Shown: positions 7,453 to 16,524, counted from the first letter of the stretch. The stretch is DNA of 64,000 nucleotides from Thermincola ferriacetica (GCF_001263415.1 NZ_LGTE01000016.1:1-64000); one strand, 5' to 3'. A program made the numbers and translations. Notes: a model not told the origin generated them from the sequence alone.

Positions 7453-8712
7453 TTAGAAGTTAATTTCTTGTTTTAACAGGGACGGTCTCCAAATAACCAA
7501 GGCCACAGTAAAAGCTAAGCTTATCAAAGCCCCTAATCCCAATGCTGCCGGGGCCCCCCAGGCATGGGCCATGGAGCCGCTCAAAAAACTACCAAGCGGG
7601 ACAAGACCGCCAAAAACCAGAGTATATATGCTCATTACCCGGCCCCGCATATTTGGCGGAGATTGTACCTGCAGCAGCGAATTGCAGTTAGTCGTAAAGG
7701 TGATGACCCATAATCCTGTAATCCCCAGTAAAAGGTAGGCCAGGGCGTAACTTTTGGCCGGTACCAGCAATAGCTCAAAAATGCTTACCCCAGCCGCCGC
7801 TATAAAAAGGCTGCGCATTTTCGGCCCGTGCGCGCTCCTAATGGCCAAAATTACAGAACCTATAATAGCGCCGACACCGTTAGCGCCCATCAAAAAACCA
7901 TAGGTTTTCGCCCCCGCATGAAATACGTTCTTCGCATATAAAGGTACCAGGACGTTGAAATTGAAGGCAAAAACATTTATAACGGCCAGCAGCGCCAGGG
8001 GTACGAAAATGCCCGGCGTCTTCCGGACATAATCCAAACCGGCTTTTATTCCCTGCCAAACCCCCTCCTGGCAGCGCCGGCTTGCCGGTTGGACAGGCTT
8101 TGGCAAACGAATCAGCCATATTCCCGTTATGACGGGAAGGAAACTTACCGCATTTATTAAAAAACATAAAGCAATGCCCAACTTGGCAATTACCAGTCCG
8201 GATACCGAAGGACCTACAACCCTCGCAGCATTAAAAATGGAAGAATTGAGCACAATAGCATTCATCAGGTCCGCTTCTCCGACCAATTCTATCATAAAAG
8301 CCTGCCTGGCCGGCATGTCAAAAGTATTCATTACCCCCAAAAGAACGGCCAGGATAAGCACATGCCATAATTTTACCGTGTGCATCCAGGTATCCACTGC
8401 CAGAATAAAAGCCAAAGTCATCAGCCCGGCCTGAGTAAAAATGAGCATTTTCTTTTTGGGAAACCGGTCTATCAGCGTACCGGCATACAGAGAAAACAAC
8501 GTCATAGGCAGAAATTGAAATGTACTTACAACCCCCAACCAAAAAGCAGACCTGGTTAGCTCGAGAACCAACCAGGACTGGGCCACATTTTGCATCCAGG
8601 TGCCGATTAAGGAGATACACTGCCCTCCCCAAAATAAGCGGAAATTTCTATGTTTCAGCGCCGCAACTACCTGGGGAATCTGCAACCTTTTTTTTGACAA
8701 CACCTTTTCCAT
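7453..8712 (-). CDS. MFS transporter, EntS/MFS_3 type
   Basis: The 419-residue major facilitator protein has about 12 membrane spans. It has the loop motif GTLIDRFPKKKML between spans 2 and 3 and the early NFRLFWGGQCISLIGTWMQ typical of the enterobactin-exporter-like MFS_3 group. It lies 36 bases downstream of the EmrB-type pump and is probably cotranscribed with it and the MarR gene. The family exports siderophores or drugs; the substrate here is unknown. A terminator follows directly. Confidence 0.85.
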   Translation of the reverse strand: MEKVLSKKRLQIPQVVAALKHRNFRLFWGGQCISLIGTWMQNVAQSWLVLELTRSAFWLGVVSTFQFLPMTLFSLYAGTLIDRFPKKKMLIFTQAGLMTLAFILAVDTWMHTVKLWHVLILAVLLGVMNTFDMPARQAFMIELVGEADLMNAIVLNSSIFNAARVVGPSVSGLVIAKLGIALCFLINAVSFLPVITGIWLIRLPKPVQPASRRCQEGVWQGIKAGLDYVRKTPGIFVPLALLAVINVFAFNFNVLVPLYAKNVFHAGAKTYGFLMGANGVGAIIGSVILAIRSAHGPKMRSLFIAAAGVSIFELLLVPAKSYALAYLLLGITGLWVITFTTNCNSLLQVQSPPNMRGRVMSIYTLVFGGLVPLGSFLSGSMAHAWGAPAALGLGALISLAFTVALVIWRPSLLKQEINF

Positions 8713-8748
8713 TATTCATCTGTTCCCCCAATAAAACTGATGTAAAAG

Positions 8749-10215
8749 TCAATGCATATTCGGAACATTAGCCGGTCCCCGGACCAGGGAAGTGAAAACA
8801 GCCAACAAGGCAATGCCGCATGCAACAAGAAAGGCGAGCTGTATGGACCCGGTAAAGGCTTGAATTTTCAACGGCGCGCCGGCCATGCCGGCTGCTGCCA
8901 GCTTTTTCATAAGGTAATTCTGCCGGCCGGTAAATACGGCTCCTGATATGGCCACACCCAAAACCATGCCCACATTCCGCATGCCCGCCAGCAGACTGGA
9001 AGCTATACCCCTGCGGTATGGCGGTACCGCCCCCATTATGGCGCTGTTGTTGGGTGTCTGGAATATTCCCGAACCGAGCCCCACCGTAACCAGCGCCAAC
9101 ACCACCGTTAAATTGGAAGACTCGAAATTCAGGTTGCTCAACAACCACATACCCAGAGCCGTGATGGCCATTCCCAGGGAACTGATATAACGGGTATCCA
9201 CCCTGTCGGATAAGGATCCGCTGATAGGCGCAATCAACATGGTGGTTAAGGGCATGGGAATAAGCATCAACCCCGCTTTGGAAGGAGGCATACCCCGCAG
9301 TTGCTGCAGATAAAAGGGCATCAGCAAAACAACCGAAAACATGGCCACATAATTCAACAGCGCTGATAAATTGGACATGGAAAAAAGCCTGTTCTTAAAG
9401 AGGGAAAGGTCAACCATGGGATGGGCCAGCCGCTTTTCCAGGAACAGGAATGCAACAAACAATAATATCCCCACCGCCAGCGAAGTAATGATATAAGGAT
9501 TGCTCCAACCTACTTTTTCGGCATAACTCAAAGGGAGCAGAATAGCAACCAGGGCAAGGAAAACCAAGGCCGCTCCTTTAATGTCAAAAGGCTGGGCCCC
9601 TTGCCCCCCGGAATCAGGGATAACCTGTTGGGCTAAAATGATAGACAAGATACCAACTGGAACGTTAATATAAAAAATGCTCGGCCAGCCAAACTTGGCA
9701 GTCAGGAACCCACCAAGTACAGGCCCTGTGGAAAGGGCAATGGATACTGAAACAGCAATCACTCCCATGTATTTCCCCCGTTCTTGGGGTGGAGCAACAT
9801 CAGTAACTATAGCCGGCCCCATTGACATTAGCATGCCGGCCCCAATGGCCTGCAGAACGCGGAAAGCGATTAGAAAGCCGATGGACGGGGCCAGGCCGCA
9901 GAGCAATGAGCCGATGGTGAAAACAACAAAACCCCAGATATAAATGCGTTTATGTCCATAAAGGTCTCCCAACCGGCCAAAAGTAAGCAGGAGACTGCTG
10001 ATGATAAGTAAATAGGCCATAACAACCCATTCCACAGAGGAAAATGAAACCTGGAAATAGGAACGGATGCTCGGCAGAGCTATATTGACTACGCTGGAAT
10101 CCAACGGTCCCATAAAGGTGCCCACTGCTACCGCTATGAGGACTTGAAACCGGCGACTTGGAGTTAACTGCTCATGTAAAGTCGGTAATGGTTTTATAAT
10201 TTGGTCAGCCTTCAT
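8749..10215 (-). CDS. MFS drug efflux transporter, EmrB/QacA (DHA2) type
   Basis: The 488-residue protein fits the 14-span DHA2 class. It begins FMGPLDSSVVNIALPSI, has motif A GRLGDLYGHKRI and motif C TGPVLGGFL. The ATG at 10215 overlaps the 3' end of the MarR gene by 11 bases, and its binding site GGGAGGA lies inside that gene, which points to translational coupling. A MarR repressor next to an EmrB pump is the classical layout for inducible multidrug efflux; the inducer is not known. Confidence 0.9.
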   Translation of the reverse strand: MKADQIIKPLPTLHEQLTPSRRFQVLIAVAVGTFMGPLDSSVVNIALPSIRSYFQVSFSSVEWVVMAYLLIISSLLLTFGRLGDLYGHKRIYIWGFVVFTIGSLLCGLAPSIGFLIAFRVLQAIGAGMLMSMGPAIVTDVAPPQERGKYMGVIAVSVSIALSTGPVLGGFLTAKFGWPSIFYINVPVGILSIILAQQVIPDSGGQGAQPFDIKGAALVFLALVAILLPLSYAEKVGWSNPYIITSLAVGILLFVAFLFLEKRLAHPMVDLSLFKNRLFSMSNLSALLNYVAMFSVVLLMPFYLQQLRGMPPSKAGLMLIPMPLTTMLIAPISGSLSDRVDTRYISSLGMAITALGMWLLSNLNFESSNLTVVLALVTVGLGSGIFQTPNNSAIMGAVPPYRRGIASSLLAGMRNVGMVLGVAISGAVFTGRQNYLMKKLAAAGMAGAPLKIQAFTGSIQLAFLVACGIALLAVFTSLVRGPANVPNMH

Positions 10216-10654
10216 GTTCTTCCTCCCTGTCAGTTAAATTAGTAAAGATTTTTTCCAATAAGTTTTTCAATTGTTGAATTTCCCCGGTGTCAAACCCCTG
10301 TAACGCCTCATCAAGCGCTTTTGTTGCCGCAGTCACTAACACACCTTTGAGTCCATACCCCTTTTCGGTAAGAAATACAGAAAAGGCTCGCCTGTCATCA
10401 GGATTCTCCTGCCTTTTAATAAGGCCTTTTTCCTCGAGTTTATCCAGGATTCTGGTAACATTGGGCTGGTCCTTAAAACTCTTTTCCGATAGCTCCTTTT
10501 GAGAAATTCCTTCCTTTTCCCATAGCCAGTTCAAGATTCCCCACTGTTCAGGCGTAATTTCATATGGCTTGAGATGTCGGGCCAGATTATTTTTCATCTT
10601 TAAAGCAGTTTTATTGATAATAAATCCCAAAGAATCTTCCATTTTAAATTCCAT
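10205..10654 (-). CDS. MarR family transcriptional regulator
   Basis: The 149-residue winged-helix repressor has the MarR core LSEKSFKDQPNVTRILDKLE and the wing ENPDDRRAFSVFLTEKG. AGAGGAG lies 5 bases before the ATG at 10654, so I prefer this start to the longer open frame. The gene is first in a unit with two MFS pumps and overlaps the next gene by 11 bases. A perfect inverted repeat at 10726-10747, within the presumed promoter, is a good candidate operator for autoregulation. Confidence 0.9.
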   Translation of the reverse strand: MEFKMEDSLGFIINKTALKMKNNLARHLKPYEITPEQWGILNWLWEKEGISQKELSEKSFKDQPNVTRILDKLEEKGLIKRQENPDDRRAFSVFLTEKGYGLKGVLVTAATKALDEALQGFDTGEIQQLKNLLEKIFTNLTDREEEHEG

Positions 10655-10725
10655 AAGAACTCCTCTTATATCTTTGCCGATACAAATTCCCAAACCCAAC
10701 AACAACATTAAATCATTGCCGAAAC

Positions 10726-10747
10726 AATAATTGCTATGACAATTATT
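10726..10747 (-). promoter_or_regulatory. Candidate MarR operator overlapping a promoter
   Basis: A perfect inverted repeat AATAATTG-CTATGA-CAATTATT overlaps a minus-strand TATAAT at 10745-10750. It lies about 70-90 bases upstream of the MarR start. Size and placement fit a MarR dimer site that blocks transcription of the efflux operon. Confidence 0.6.
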
Positions 10748-10764
10748 ATAGCAAAAATTTTACT

Positions 10765-12036
10765 CTAATAATACTGTTTTTTATACCTTATAGTTTGCAA
10801 CGCCAAAATGCAGCCGGCCAGCCAAAATCCCCCGCCTGCCCAGCCGGCCAGGACATCGCTGGGGTAATGAGCGCCTAAATAAATCCGGCTAATTCCGATC
10901 AAAACAACTAACAGGGTCAGTCCAGCAACTACCAAAACCCTAAACCGGGAATGGCGAAGGTACAACCAGGTCAGAAAAGCCAAAAAACCATAAAAGGCAG
11001 CGCTGGTCATGGTATGGCCGCTGGGGAAACTGTAGCCGCTAACCTCCACCAACGGAGTAAGTTCCGGCCTGGGCCTTTGAAAAATCATCTTCAGAGCTTC
11101 ATTGAGTAGCCACCCGCCCAAAAGTGATATAACCACCATAGCAGAATCCCAATAATGTTTTTTCTGTCTGATCAAAATAAATACAACCAGCAAAGCAATT
11201 ATCGCCAAAACTCCTGCTGAGCCAAAATTGGTAATTAATTTCATAGTTTCAGTGAGGGCCGGGCTGCTCAAACCGGTGATAAAGTTCGTCACTACAGTGT
11301 CGAAGAGTCTTAACTCGTTAAATATCAGGTCTTCAGCCAGTTTAGCAAAGATTAAAAGAGACATGGCCGCCAGGATGCTTCCGGAAACAAGATATGTTCC
11401 AAATTCCCCTAGCGGGCTCAATTTCTTTTCAATCAGTAATTCTATTTTCTTTGTCCAGACAGCAAAAATACCGCCGGCCGGTACACCTTGATGCCTAACT
11501 TTGTAAAGCAGATAAATAAGCAGAACTACTGCAGCCACAACCAGTGTCCCCGCACCAAGGTACTTGTTCAGGAATTGTTCCGCTGCCCGGCCCAACAGCA
11601 TAATAATAAGTCCCTCCAAAAAAAACCGGGCGCCGCGGCCCAACAAGGAAGCCAATAAAAATGTATTCTTATTTACCTTAAACACTCCAGAAGCAATGGT
11701 AAAGACTTTAAAGGGTATGGGGGTAAAAGCCGAAATAGCCACTGCCCAGCCGCCGTATTTTCCAAACATCTCCTCAACCTTATGTATTCTGGCCCCGGAA
11801 ACAAACCTATCCAGAACAGGCCGCCCCGCCCGCCAACCGATGAAATAGCCGAATACGGCTCCCGCCACCGAAGCCACAGTGGTGATCAAAGCCAGGAGCA
11901 AAGCTGAAGATGGATTTTTTATCGCCAGCGGTATTAAGAGCACATCCGGAGGTACAGGAAAAAAAGATGATTCCGCAAATGAAACCAAAAACAAACCCAA
12001 AGCACCGTATTGTAGAAAATAAGACGTGATATTCAT
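10765..12036 (-). CDS. DedA-PAP2 fusion membrane protein
   Basis: The 423-residue protein joins two lipid-handling modules. Residues 1-170 form a DedA/VTT domain with FPVPPDVLLIPLAI and SAFTPIPFKVFTIASG. Residues 215-423 form a PAP2 phosphatase with the three motifs KMIFQRPRP, SGHTMTS and SRIYLGAHYPSDVLAG. A charged linker (about 190-212) separates them. DedA proteins move or scramble phospholipid and undecaprenyl phosphate; PAP2 enzymes dephosphorylate lipid pyrophosphates. One chain could do both for undecaprenyl-PP recycling, which is an inference. Confidence 0.88.
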   Translation of the reverse strand: MNITSYFLQYGALGLFLVSFAESSFFPVPPDVLLIPLAIKNPSSALLLALITTVASVAGAVFGYFIGWRAGRPVLDRFVSGARIHKVEEMFGKYGGWAVAISAFTPIPFKVFTIASGVFKVNKNTFLLASLLGRGARFFLEGLIIMLLGRAAEQFLNKYLGAGTLVVAAVVLLIYLLYKVRHQGVPAGGIFAVWTKKIELLIEKKLSPLGEFGTYLVSGSILAAMSLLIFAKLAEDLIFNELRLFDTVVTNFITGLSSPALTETMKLITNFGSAGVLAIIALLVVFILIRQKKHYWDSAMVVISLLGGWLLNEALKMIFQRPRPELTPLVEVSGYSFPSGHTMTSAAFYGFLAFLTWLYLRHSRFRVLVVAGLTLLVVLIGISRIYLGAHYPSDVLAGWAGGGFWLAGCILALQTIRYKKQYY

Positions 12037-12059
12037 TTACATTTCACCAACTCGTTAAC

Positions 12060-12494
12060 CTACTTGCTCATAAGTCTTACACCAAGGAGCAGGAGCAGGG
12101 CGCCCATACCACGCACCCAATTCAGGCTATGTTTGGCCACGCCGAACCAGCCAAAGTGGTCTATCGCCATAGCCAACAGCAACTGCCCGGCAATAACTCC
12201 GGCTGAAGCGCTGCTTACCCCGATACGTGGAACCAATTTTATCATACCAAAAACAAACATAGCTCCGAACATACCGCCAATAAGCAGGTAGGGGGCAACC
12301 CTGGTTACGCCTTTTAAGCCTCCTTCACCCGAAAACAGATAAAAAACAACCAAAGTAGTTGTCCCAACGGTAAAGCTAACCAGGGCAGCCGCCACACCGC
12401 CAATGTATTTGCCCAATTCAGAATTAACGGCTGATTGAATGGAGGTCAAAGCTCCAATAACAACTGCCAGGCCCACCGCGAAAAAGTTGCTCAT
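12060..12494 (-). CDS. DMT family membrane protein, YdcZ/DUF606 type
   Basis: The 144-residue protein has five hydrophobic spans and the family segments GALTSIQSAVNSELGKYIGG and ASAGVIAGQLLLAMAIDHFGWFG. These match the half-size DMT group DUF606 (YdcZ). I chose the ATG at 12494 because GGGGTGA lies upstream; the open frame starts earlier. Substrate and partner are unknown. It lies just upstream of the DedA-PAP2 gene (23 bases apart), so the two may be cotranscribed. Confidence 0.8.
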   Translation of the reverse strand: MSNFFAVGLAVVIGALTSIQSAVNSELGKYIGGVAAALVSFTVGTTTLVVFYLFSGEGGLKGVTRVAPYLLIGGMFGAMFVFGMIKLVPRIGVSSASAGVIAGQLLLAMAIDHFGWFGVAKHSLNWVRGMGALLLLLGVRLMSK

Positions 12495-12577
12495 ATTTTC
12501 ACCCCGTAAGACACGGAATTCGTAACACCGACTTAATTTTACCATATTTCCGCTTGGGACTACAAACCAAAAAACAG

Positions 12578-13489
12578 CTAGCAGAACAGCGGGTCACCGG
12601 GCCCGGCCAGAAACCGGATAAACCTCTTACCTGTTATATTAAAGGGTTTCTTCGTCTTAAACACTAACTGGTAATTAATCTTAATGGATTTGCCCTCAAT
12701 GGTCAGCGGGTGAATCAACCCGGCCCGAATAGCTGTCCGGCAGGCAATGCGGCTGCTGATGGACAAACCAAGTCCGGCCTCAACGGTGGATTTAATGGCA
12801 TTGATACTGCTCATTTCCGCTTTTACGTTAAATTCGTCCAGCTTCAGCCCCCAGGAAGCCAGCGCTTCCTCAAAAATACGCCGGATGCCGGAACCTTTCT
12901 CCCGCATAATTAACGGCGCCTTTTTCAATTCATGTAGCGTGATCGTGGTACGGTTTATCCAGGGCTCACGGGGAGGAGCAATGACCAGCAATTCATCGTT
13001 GGAAACCGTCCGGGTAACGAAATCGTCTGTAAAATTGGACATGGGTTCTTCCAGAATAGCTATGTCTATTTGATCGTTTTTTAACATGTTCAGTATAGTG
13101 TCCGTATTATTTACCACCTGCTGAATTTCAGCTGAAGGATATTTTTCCTTAAAAGTCCAGATAGTACAGGGTAAAGCATAATTACCCACATTAGAACTGG
13201 CCCCGATGACCAGCTTCTGGTTTTCCGTTCTTAACAGAGCATCAACTTCTTTTTCCAACGCTTCGTGCAGTTTCAGAATTTCCTTGGCATAACTATAAAC
13301 GATTTTTCCCGCTTCCGTCAGGGTAACACCGCTGCTGCTCCGTTCAAAAAGCTGGGTGCCGTAAAAGTCTTCAATAGAGTTAATCTGGGCGCTGACTGCC
13401 GGCTGGCTTAAGTGCAGGAGCTTGGCCGCTTTGGAAAAACTCTTGACCCGGGCAACCTCGCAAAGCAATTCGAACTGGCTCAGGTTCAT
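12578..13489 (-). CDS. LysR family regulator, second of the window
   Basis: The 303-residue LysR-type regulator has HTH segment FSKAAKLLHLSQPAVSAQI, and MREKGSGIRRIFEEAL marks the effector domain. It resembles the LysR proteins at 2594 and 17063, in keeping with the CysL/YeiE-like branch. It lies between the DMT gene and the multiheme cytochrome gene. The 460 bases upstream hold repeats, so its target is not obvious. Sulfur-compound control is inferred from the neighbouring YeeE/YedE and cytochrome genes. Confidence 0.88.
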   Translation of the reverse strand: MNLSQFELLCEVARVKSFSKAAKLLHLSQPAVSAQINSIEDFYGTQLFERSSSGVTLTEAGKIVYSYAKEILKLHEALEKEVDALLRTENQKLVIGASSNVGNYALPCTIWTFKEKYPSAEIQQVVNNTDTILNMLKNDQIDIAILEEPMSNFTDDFVTRTVSNDELLVIAPPREPWINRTTITLHELKKAPLIMREKGSGIRRIFEEALASWGLKLDEFNVKAEMSSINAIKSTVEAGLGLSISSRIACRTAIRAGLIHPLTIEGKSIKINYQLVFKTKKPFNITGKRFIRFLAGPGDPLFC

Positions 13490-13952
13490 AATAAAACCCC
13501 TTTATAATTAAATATTACTTTTATTATAGACTAAGAGACAAAGATATACAATCGGTTACCGCCGCAACGATGAATCATCACTTGCTTCAAAGCTACGGGC
13601 GAAAACCGTTTGCCACAGAGAGTTCGTTACACTAAAATGTTCTTTTTACCGCAATTTACGGTTTAAAAAAAATCACCACAGAGGGCCCAGAGAGCACAGA
13701 GCTTTTCCAATTAATTCTCCGTGTCCTCTGTGTACTCCGTGGTTCTGACAAATATTCAAAAAACCCCTCTCGCTGCGCTCGGGGGTGCAAAGGTTGGTTT
13801 GCCCGGCAAACCTCACATCAAGAGGGCATATTATTCTGGAGCGGAAACTAAAATCGTCCTCCGGCCCGCAATCCACACAGTGGGAGCGGCTGCCGGAGGA
13901 GATTTCGTCCGTTGAGCGGAAGAATAATATGCCCTCCTATTTTCCTACCTAC
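13490..13952. repeat. Intergenic region with dispersed repeats and a long hairpin
   Basis: No gene is seen. 13560-13610 resembles the GTTGCTCCGAGG-type repeat in a degenerate form. 13611-13745 holds the palindromic element with arms ACCACAGAGG and CCTCTGTG, akin to 311-405. A separate long hairpin occupies 13820-13939. Confidence 0.7.
13820..13939. repeat. Long nested inverted repeat (hairpin about 120 bases)
   Basis: The outer arms GAGGGCATATTATTCT and AGAATAATATGCCCTC are perfect reverse complements. An inner pair CCTCCGGC / GCCGGAGG encloses a loop of about 25 bases. The arms are close enough for an RNA stem-loop. It lies just after the stop of the multiheme cytochrome gene, so it may protect or terminate that mRNA, or be a small non-autonomous element. 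Confidence 0.7.
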
Positions 13953-14465
13953 TTATTTACTGGCTGTTTTTTGGGCTAAATGACAGGCTTTACAGGAATC
14001 AATAAATCCAACGAAGCCCTCTTTGGTATGCCCCACCGTTCTGTGGCAGGTTAAACAATCAAACTTATACTCCTTGTGCTGGGCATGGAATGCTGCGATT
14101 CTTTGTCCCGGCACAGTATTTTTGTACTTATCACCTGTAAAGTCATGGCACTTAGCGCACCTGCGGTCAGGAACATCGGCAACTACTTTGTCCATGTTTA
14201 CTTCCTCAGTTAAGTGGATGTACACTTCGCGCAGACCGTTAACCTTAACTTTTGCTTTAGCAATGATTCCTTCGTCAGTATGACATCCGTAACAGTGCTC
14301 TCCACTATGGATCCCGGTCTGCCAGCCGGCATAAGTTTCATTCATCTCATGACAGCTATTGCAAAACCCCGTCTGTGAAGTATACTCAACTGCTCCTATG
14401 CTTACTGCCGCTATAACAACGGCCGCAATTATAATGATAAGCCGGAGCTTTTTCGGGTTATCCAC
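13953..14465 (-). CDS. NapC/NirT-type membrane-anchored c-type cytochrome, five heme sites
   Basis: The 170-residue protein has one N-terminal membrane span (residues 8-27) and five CXXCH heme sites at about residues 35, 58, 103, 137 and 158 (CNSCH, CYGCH, CAKCH, CLTCH, CKACH). NapC/NrfH proteins usually bind four hemes and pass electrons from menaquinol to outer partners. The gene lies 70 bases downstream of a split-Soret-type cytochrome and is probably cotranscribed, so the two may form a redox chain. The true electron acceptor is unknown. Confidence 0.88.
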   Translation of the reverse strand: MDNPKKLRLIIIIAAVVIAAVSIGAVEYTSQTGFCNSCHEMNETYAGWQTGIHSGEHCYGCHTDEGIIAKAKVKVNGLREVYIHLTEEVNMDKVVADVPDRRCAKCHDFTGDKYKNTVPGQRIAAFHAQHKEYKFDCLTCHRTVGHTKEGFVGFIDSCKACHLAQKTASK

Positions 14466-14535
14466 ACGCTATCCCCCCTCTGCCACAAATTGGTCTTTAT
14501 CTCAACATCAACACAAATGCAAAATTTTTCGCCGA

Positions 14536-15408
14536 TTACTGTTTCTTACCGGTCTTGGTATGATCGCCATGGCAGTACAAACAATCCATCTTTCCTTGTT
14601 CGTTGTCCAGCAAGCTCTTTTCACTCTGGTGACAGGACATACAATGTGAAAACTCATCAGGAACCTTGTATGTGGCCACAATAGCGCCTTTTTCGAGGGC
14701 TTCGTTTAATAATTCCGCTGCCCGCGCCGCAGTATCGCCGGACAGTTTGGCGCAGCGGTCTTTTTTCGCCTTCTCGTTAATCCTGGCGCCGGCCGCAGCG
14801 GCCCATTTGCTGACAGAAACATGGCAAAGAGGAGAATCAGATACGGTAGTAACCTGATTTTTGAAATGGCAGTATGCCTCATGTTTATTGGACGGAAATG
14901 GGAACTTGGTATACCAGCCGATTAATTCGTTTCCGATTTCAGCGTGTTTGGCAGATGCCAGGTTGATAACAGCCAGAGAACCATTGAGCGCACCGCACAG
15001 AGTTCCCCAACCGTATGCGCCAGCCGCTCCGTACTGGAACATATCCAGCGGAATGGTATCCCAGGGAGTCCCGTTATCTTCAGCCAAAGTGGTGAGCAGT
15101 GCGGAAGCTGCGGCATACATGCAGCCATATTTGAAATAGTTTTCGTAACCCCTTTTCCTTACCTTATCAACATCGATCTTCTTGTACTTCCAGGGCAGCG
15201 CCGGGGCCGGACCGTTGGTGTTTGTCTTGGTTTCGGCAGCATCAGTATTGCCGGTAGCGGCAGTTTTCGCCGGCTCCGATGTGCTGCAGCCGGTAATACC
15301 GGTGGCAATAAGCCCTGTAGCCAACGCACCGGCTGTAAGTAAAAACTTCCTCCTTGTGACAACTTTCTCGTTCTCATGCACTTGTTCTTTTTCTTTCTGC
15401 TCCAACAT
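14536..15408 (-). CDS. Split-Soret-like c-type cytochrome, Tat-exported (copy A)
   Basis: The 290-residue protein has a Tat-like leader with RRKFLL and a lipobox-like ITGC near residue 40. The body has the C_GCAxxG_C_C-type segment GWGTLCGALNGS. Two C-terminal heme sites CMSCH and CLYCH follow. This combination matches split-Soret cytochrome c of sulfate reducers. ATG 15408 has GGGGGAT upstream. It is divergent from the YeeE-TusA-YeeE genes and cotranscribed with the five-heme cytochrome. A paralogue at 30396 lies next to another YeeE/YedE pair. A redox role outside the membrane on a sulfur compound is inferred. Confidence 0.85.
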   Translation of the reverse strand: MLEQKEKEQVHENEKVVTRRKFLLTAGALATGLIATGITGCSTSEPAKTAATGNTDAAETKTNTNGPAPALPWKYKKIDVDKVRKRGYENYFKYGCMYAAASALLTTLAEDNGTPWDTIPLDMFQYGAAGAYGWGTLCGALNGSLAVINLASAKHAEIGNELIGWYTKFPFPSNKHEAYCHFKNQVTTVSDSPLCHVSVSKWAAAAGARINEKAKKDRCAKLSGDTAARAAELLNEALEKGAIVATYKVPDEFSHCMSCHQSEKSLLDNEQGKMDCLYCHGDHTKTGKKQ

Positions 15409-15531
15409 AATTATCCCCCTTATCATTATTTTTAGAGTAAAATTTAGTATAAGCGGAAAATCTTTACGAAACCCATAATAATATTTATTAATTCTCGCTT
15501 TAATTATAACACTGTTTATTGGACAGATGCT

Positions 15532-15547
15532 ATAGTATTACTTTATA
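15532..15547. promoter_or_regulatory. Candidate LysR-type site, copy 1
   Basis: ATAGTATTACTTTATA lies in the divergent promoter region between the split-Soret cytochrome and YeeE/YedE genes. A 15-of-16 match lies at 18083-18098 upstream of the LysR gene, and both are followed within a few bases by CCATCA. A shared regulator site is suggested. Confidence 0.45.
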
Positions 15548-15667
15548 CCCCCATCAAAGTTGCTGATAAATATTTTCGTCATATTTCGACAAAAAAGAGG
15601 ATATTTGTACCCAAAAAGCTAATTTATAAAAAGCTACCCTTTCCTCAATTTTTTGGAGGTGGCTTAC

Positions 15668-16318
15668 TTGAAACGGTTTTCACAATCAAAATTAGCTTTG
15701 GCAACCGGTTTGGCGATTTTAGTTTTCGGCATAAAGTTATATTTTGTCCAGCCCAAGCTTGTTTATCTGTGGTTGATTGGAATAGCCCTGGGCTTTGTAT
15801 TGTACCGCTCCGGAATATGCTTCGCCGCCGCGTACCAAAACCTTTTCCTTTTTCGCAATTACAGTTTGGCCAGGGCTGTAATTCTCATGATCATTATTTC
15901 CCTGGCCGGTATCAGTCTGCTGCAGGCTCACGCTCATTTCCACGGTCAGGTCATTCCCGGCCGGTTCCATTCCTTCGGATTGCATACAGTCGTCGGCGGT
16001 TTTCTTTTTGGCCTGGGTATGGTCCTGGCCGGTGGCTGTGCCGCCGGCAGTTTGCAGAGAATTGGCGAAGGTTTTATAATTTTTATTCCCGTGCTTATAG
16101 CCGTAATGGTTGGTTCTACCTTCGGCGCATACCATTTCTCCTGGTGGAAAAGAAATTTTATTACCCATGAGCCAGTGTTTTTGCCTGATGTTTTTGGCTG
16201 GATAAACAGCATACTGGCGGCAATAATAATTCTAACTTCCATTTATTTTATAACCTTAATATTGGAGAAGAAGTTTTTCACGGCAAAGGAGTGGCAAAAA
16301 TGGCGCAAAAAAAGTTAG
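15668..16318 (+). CDS. YeeE/YedE family sulfur transporter half (copy A1)
   Basis: The 216-residue membrane protein has about six spans and the family motifs YRSGICFAAAYQNLF and GGCAAGSLQRIGEG with its conserved Cys. YeeE/YedE (TsuA-like) proteins take up thiosulfate or related sulfur. The likely start is TTG at 15668, with GGAGGTGG 5 bases upstream. The gene overlaps the TusA-like gene that follows, and a second YeeE/YedE gene comes after that. Together they could form a full transporter with a cytosolic sulfur acceptor. Confidence 0.85.
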   Translation: MKRFSQSKLALATGLAILVFGIKLYFVQPKLVYLWLIGIALGFVLYRSGICFAAAYQNLFLFRNYSLARAVILMIIISLAGISLLQAHAHFHGQVIPGRFHSFGLHTVVGGFLFGLGMVLAGGCAAGSLQRIGEGFIIFIPVLIAVMVGSTFGAYHFSWWKRNFITHEPVFLPDVFGWINSILAAIIILTSIYFITLILEKKFFTAKEWQKWRKKS

Positions 16319-16524
16319 ACCTGCTGGGCGAAGTCTGTCCTTTCCCCCTGTTTAAGACCCAGGCCGAATTGGAACAAATGAATTCAGGCGACGTACTGCT
16401 AATAGAAGTTGATTTCAACCAAAGCGTCCGCAACATAATAAAATGGTGCGAAGACCAGGGACATAATTATGAGCTTGACGAAACCGGCCAAGGAATTTGG
16501 TTGGTTACTATTACCAAGAAATAA
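16300..16524 (+). CDS. TusA/SirA family sulfur carrier protein
   Basis: The 74-residue protein has the CPFP active-site motif (CPxP) near the N-terminus in LDLLGEVCPFPLFKTQAELE and the usual alpha-beta layout. TusA proteins carry sulfur as a persulfide on that Cys. AAAGGAG lies 9 bases before the ATG at 16300; the frame also offers GTG at 16291. It overlaps the preceding YeeE/YedE gene by 19 bases. Sandwiched between two YeeE/YedE genes, it most likely receives sulfur from the transporter. YedE-YedF pairs are also linked to selenium metabolism. Confidence 0.9.
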   Translation: MAQKKLDLLGEVCPFPLFKTQAELEQMNSGDVLLIEVDFNQSVRNIIKWCEDQGHNYELDETGQGIWLVTITKK

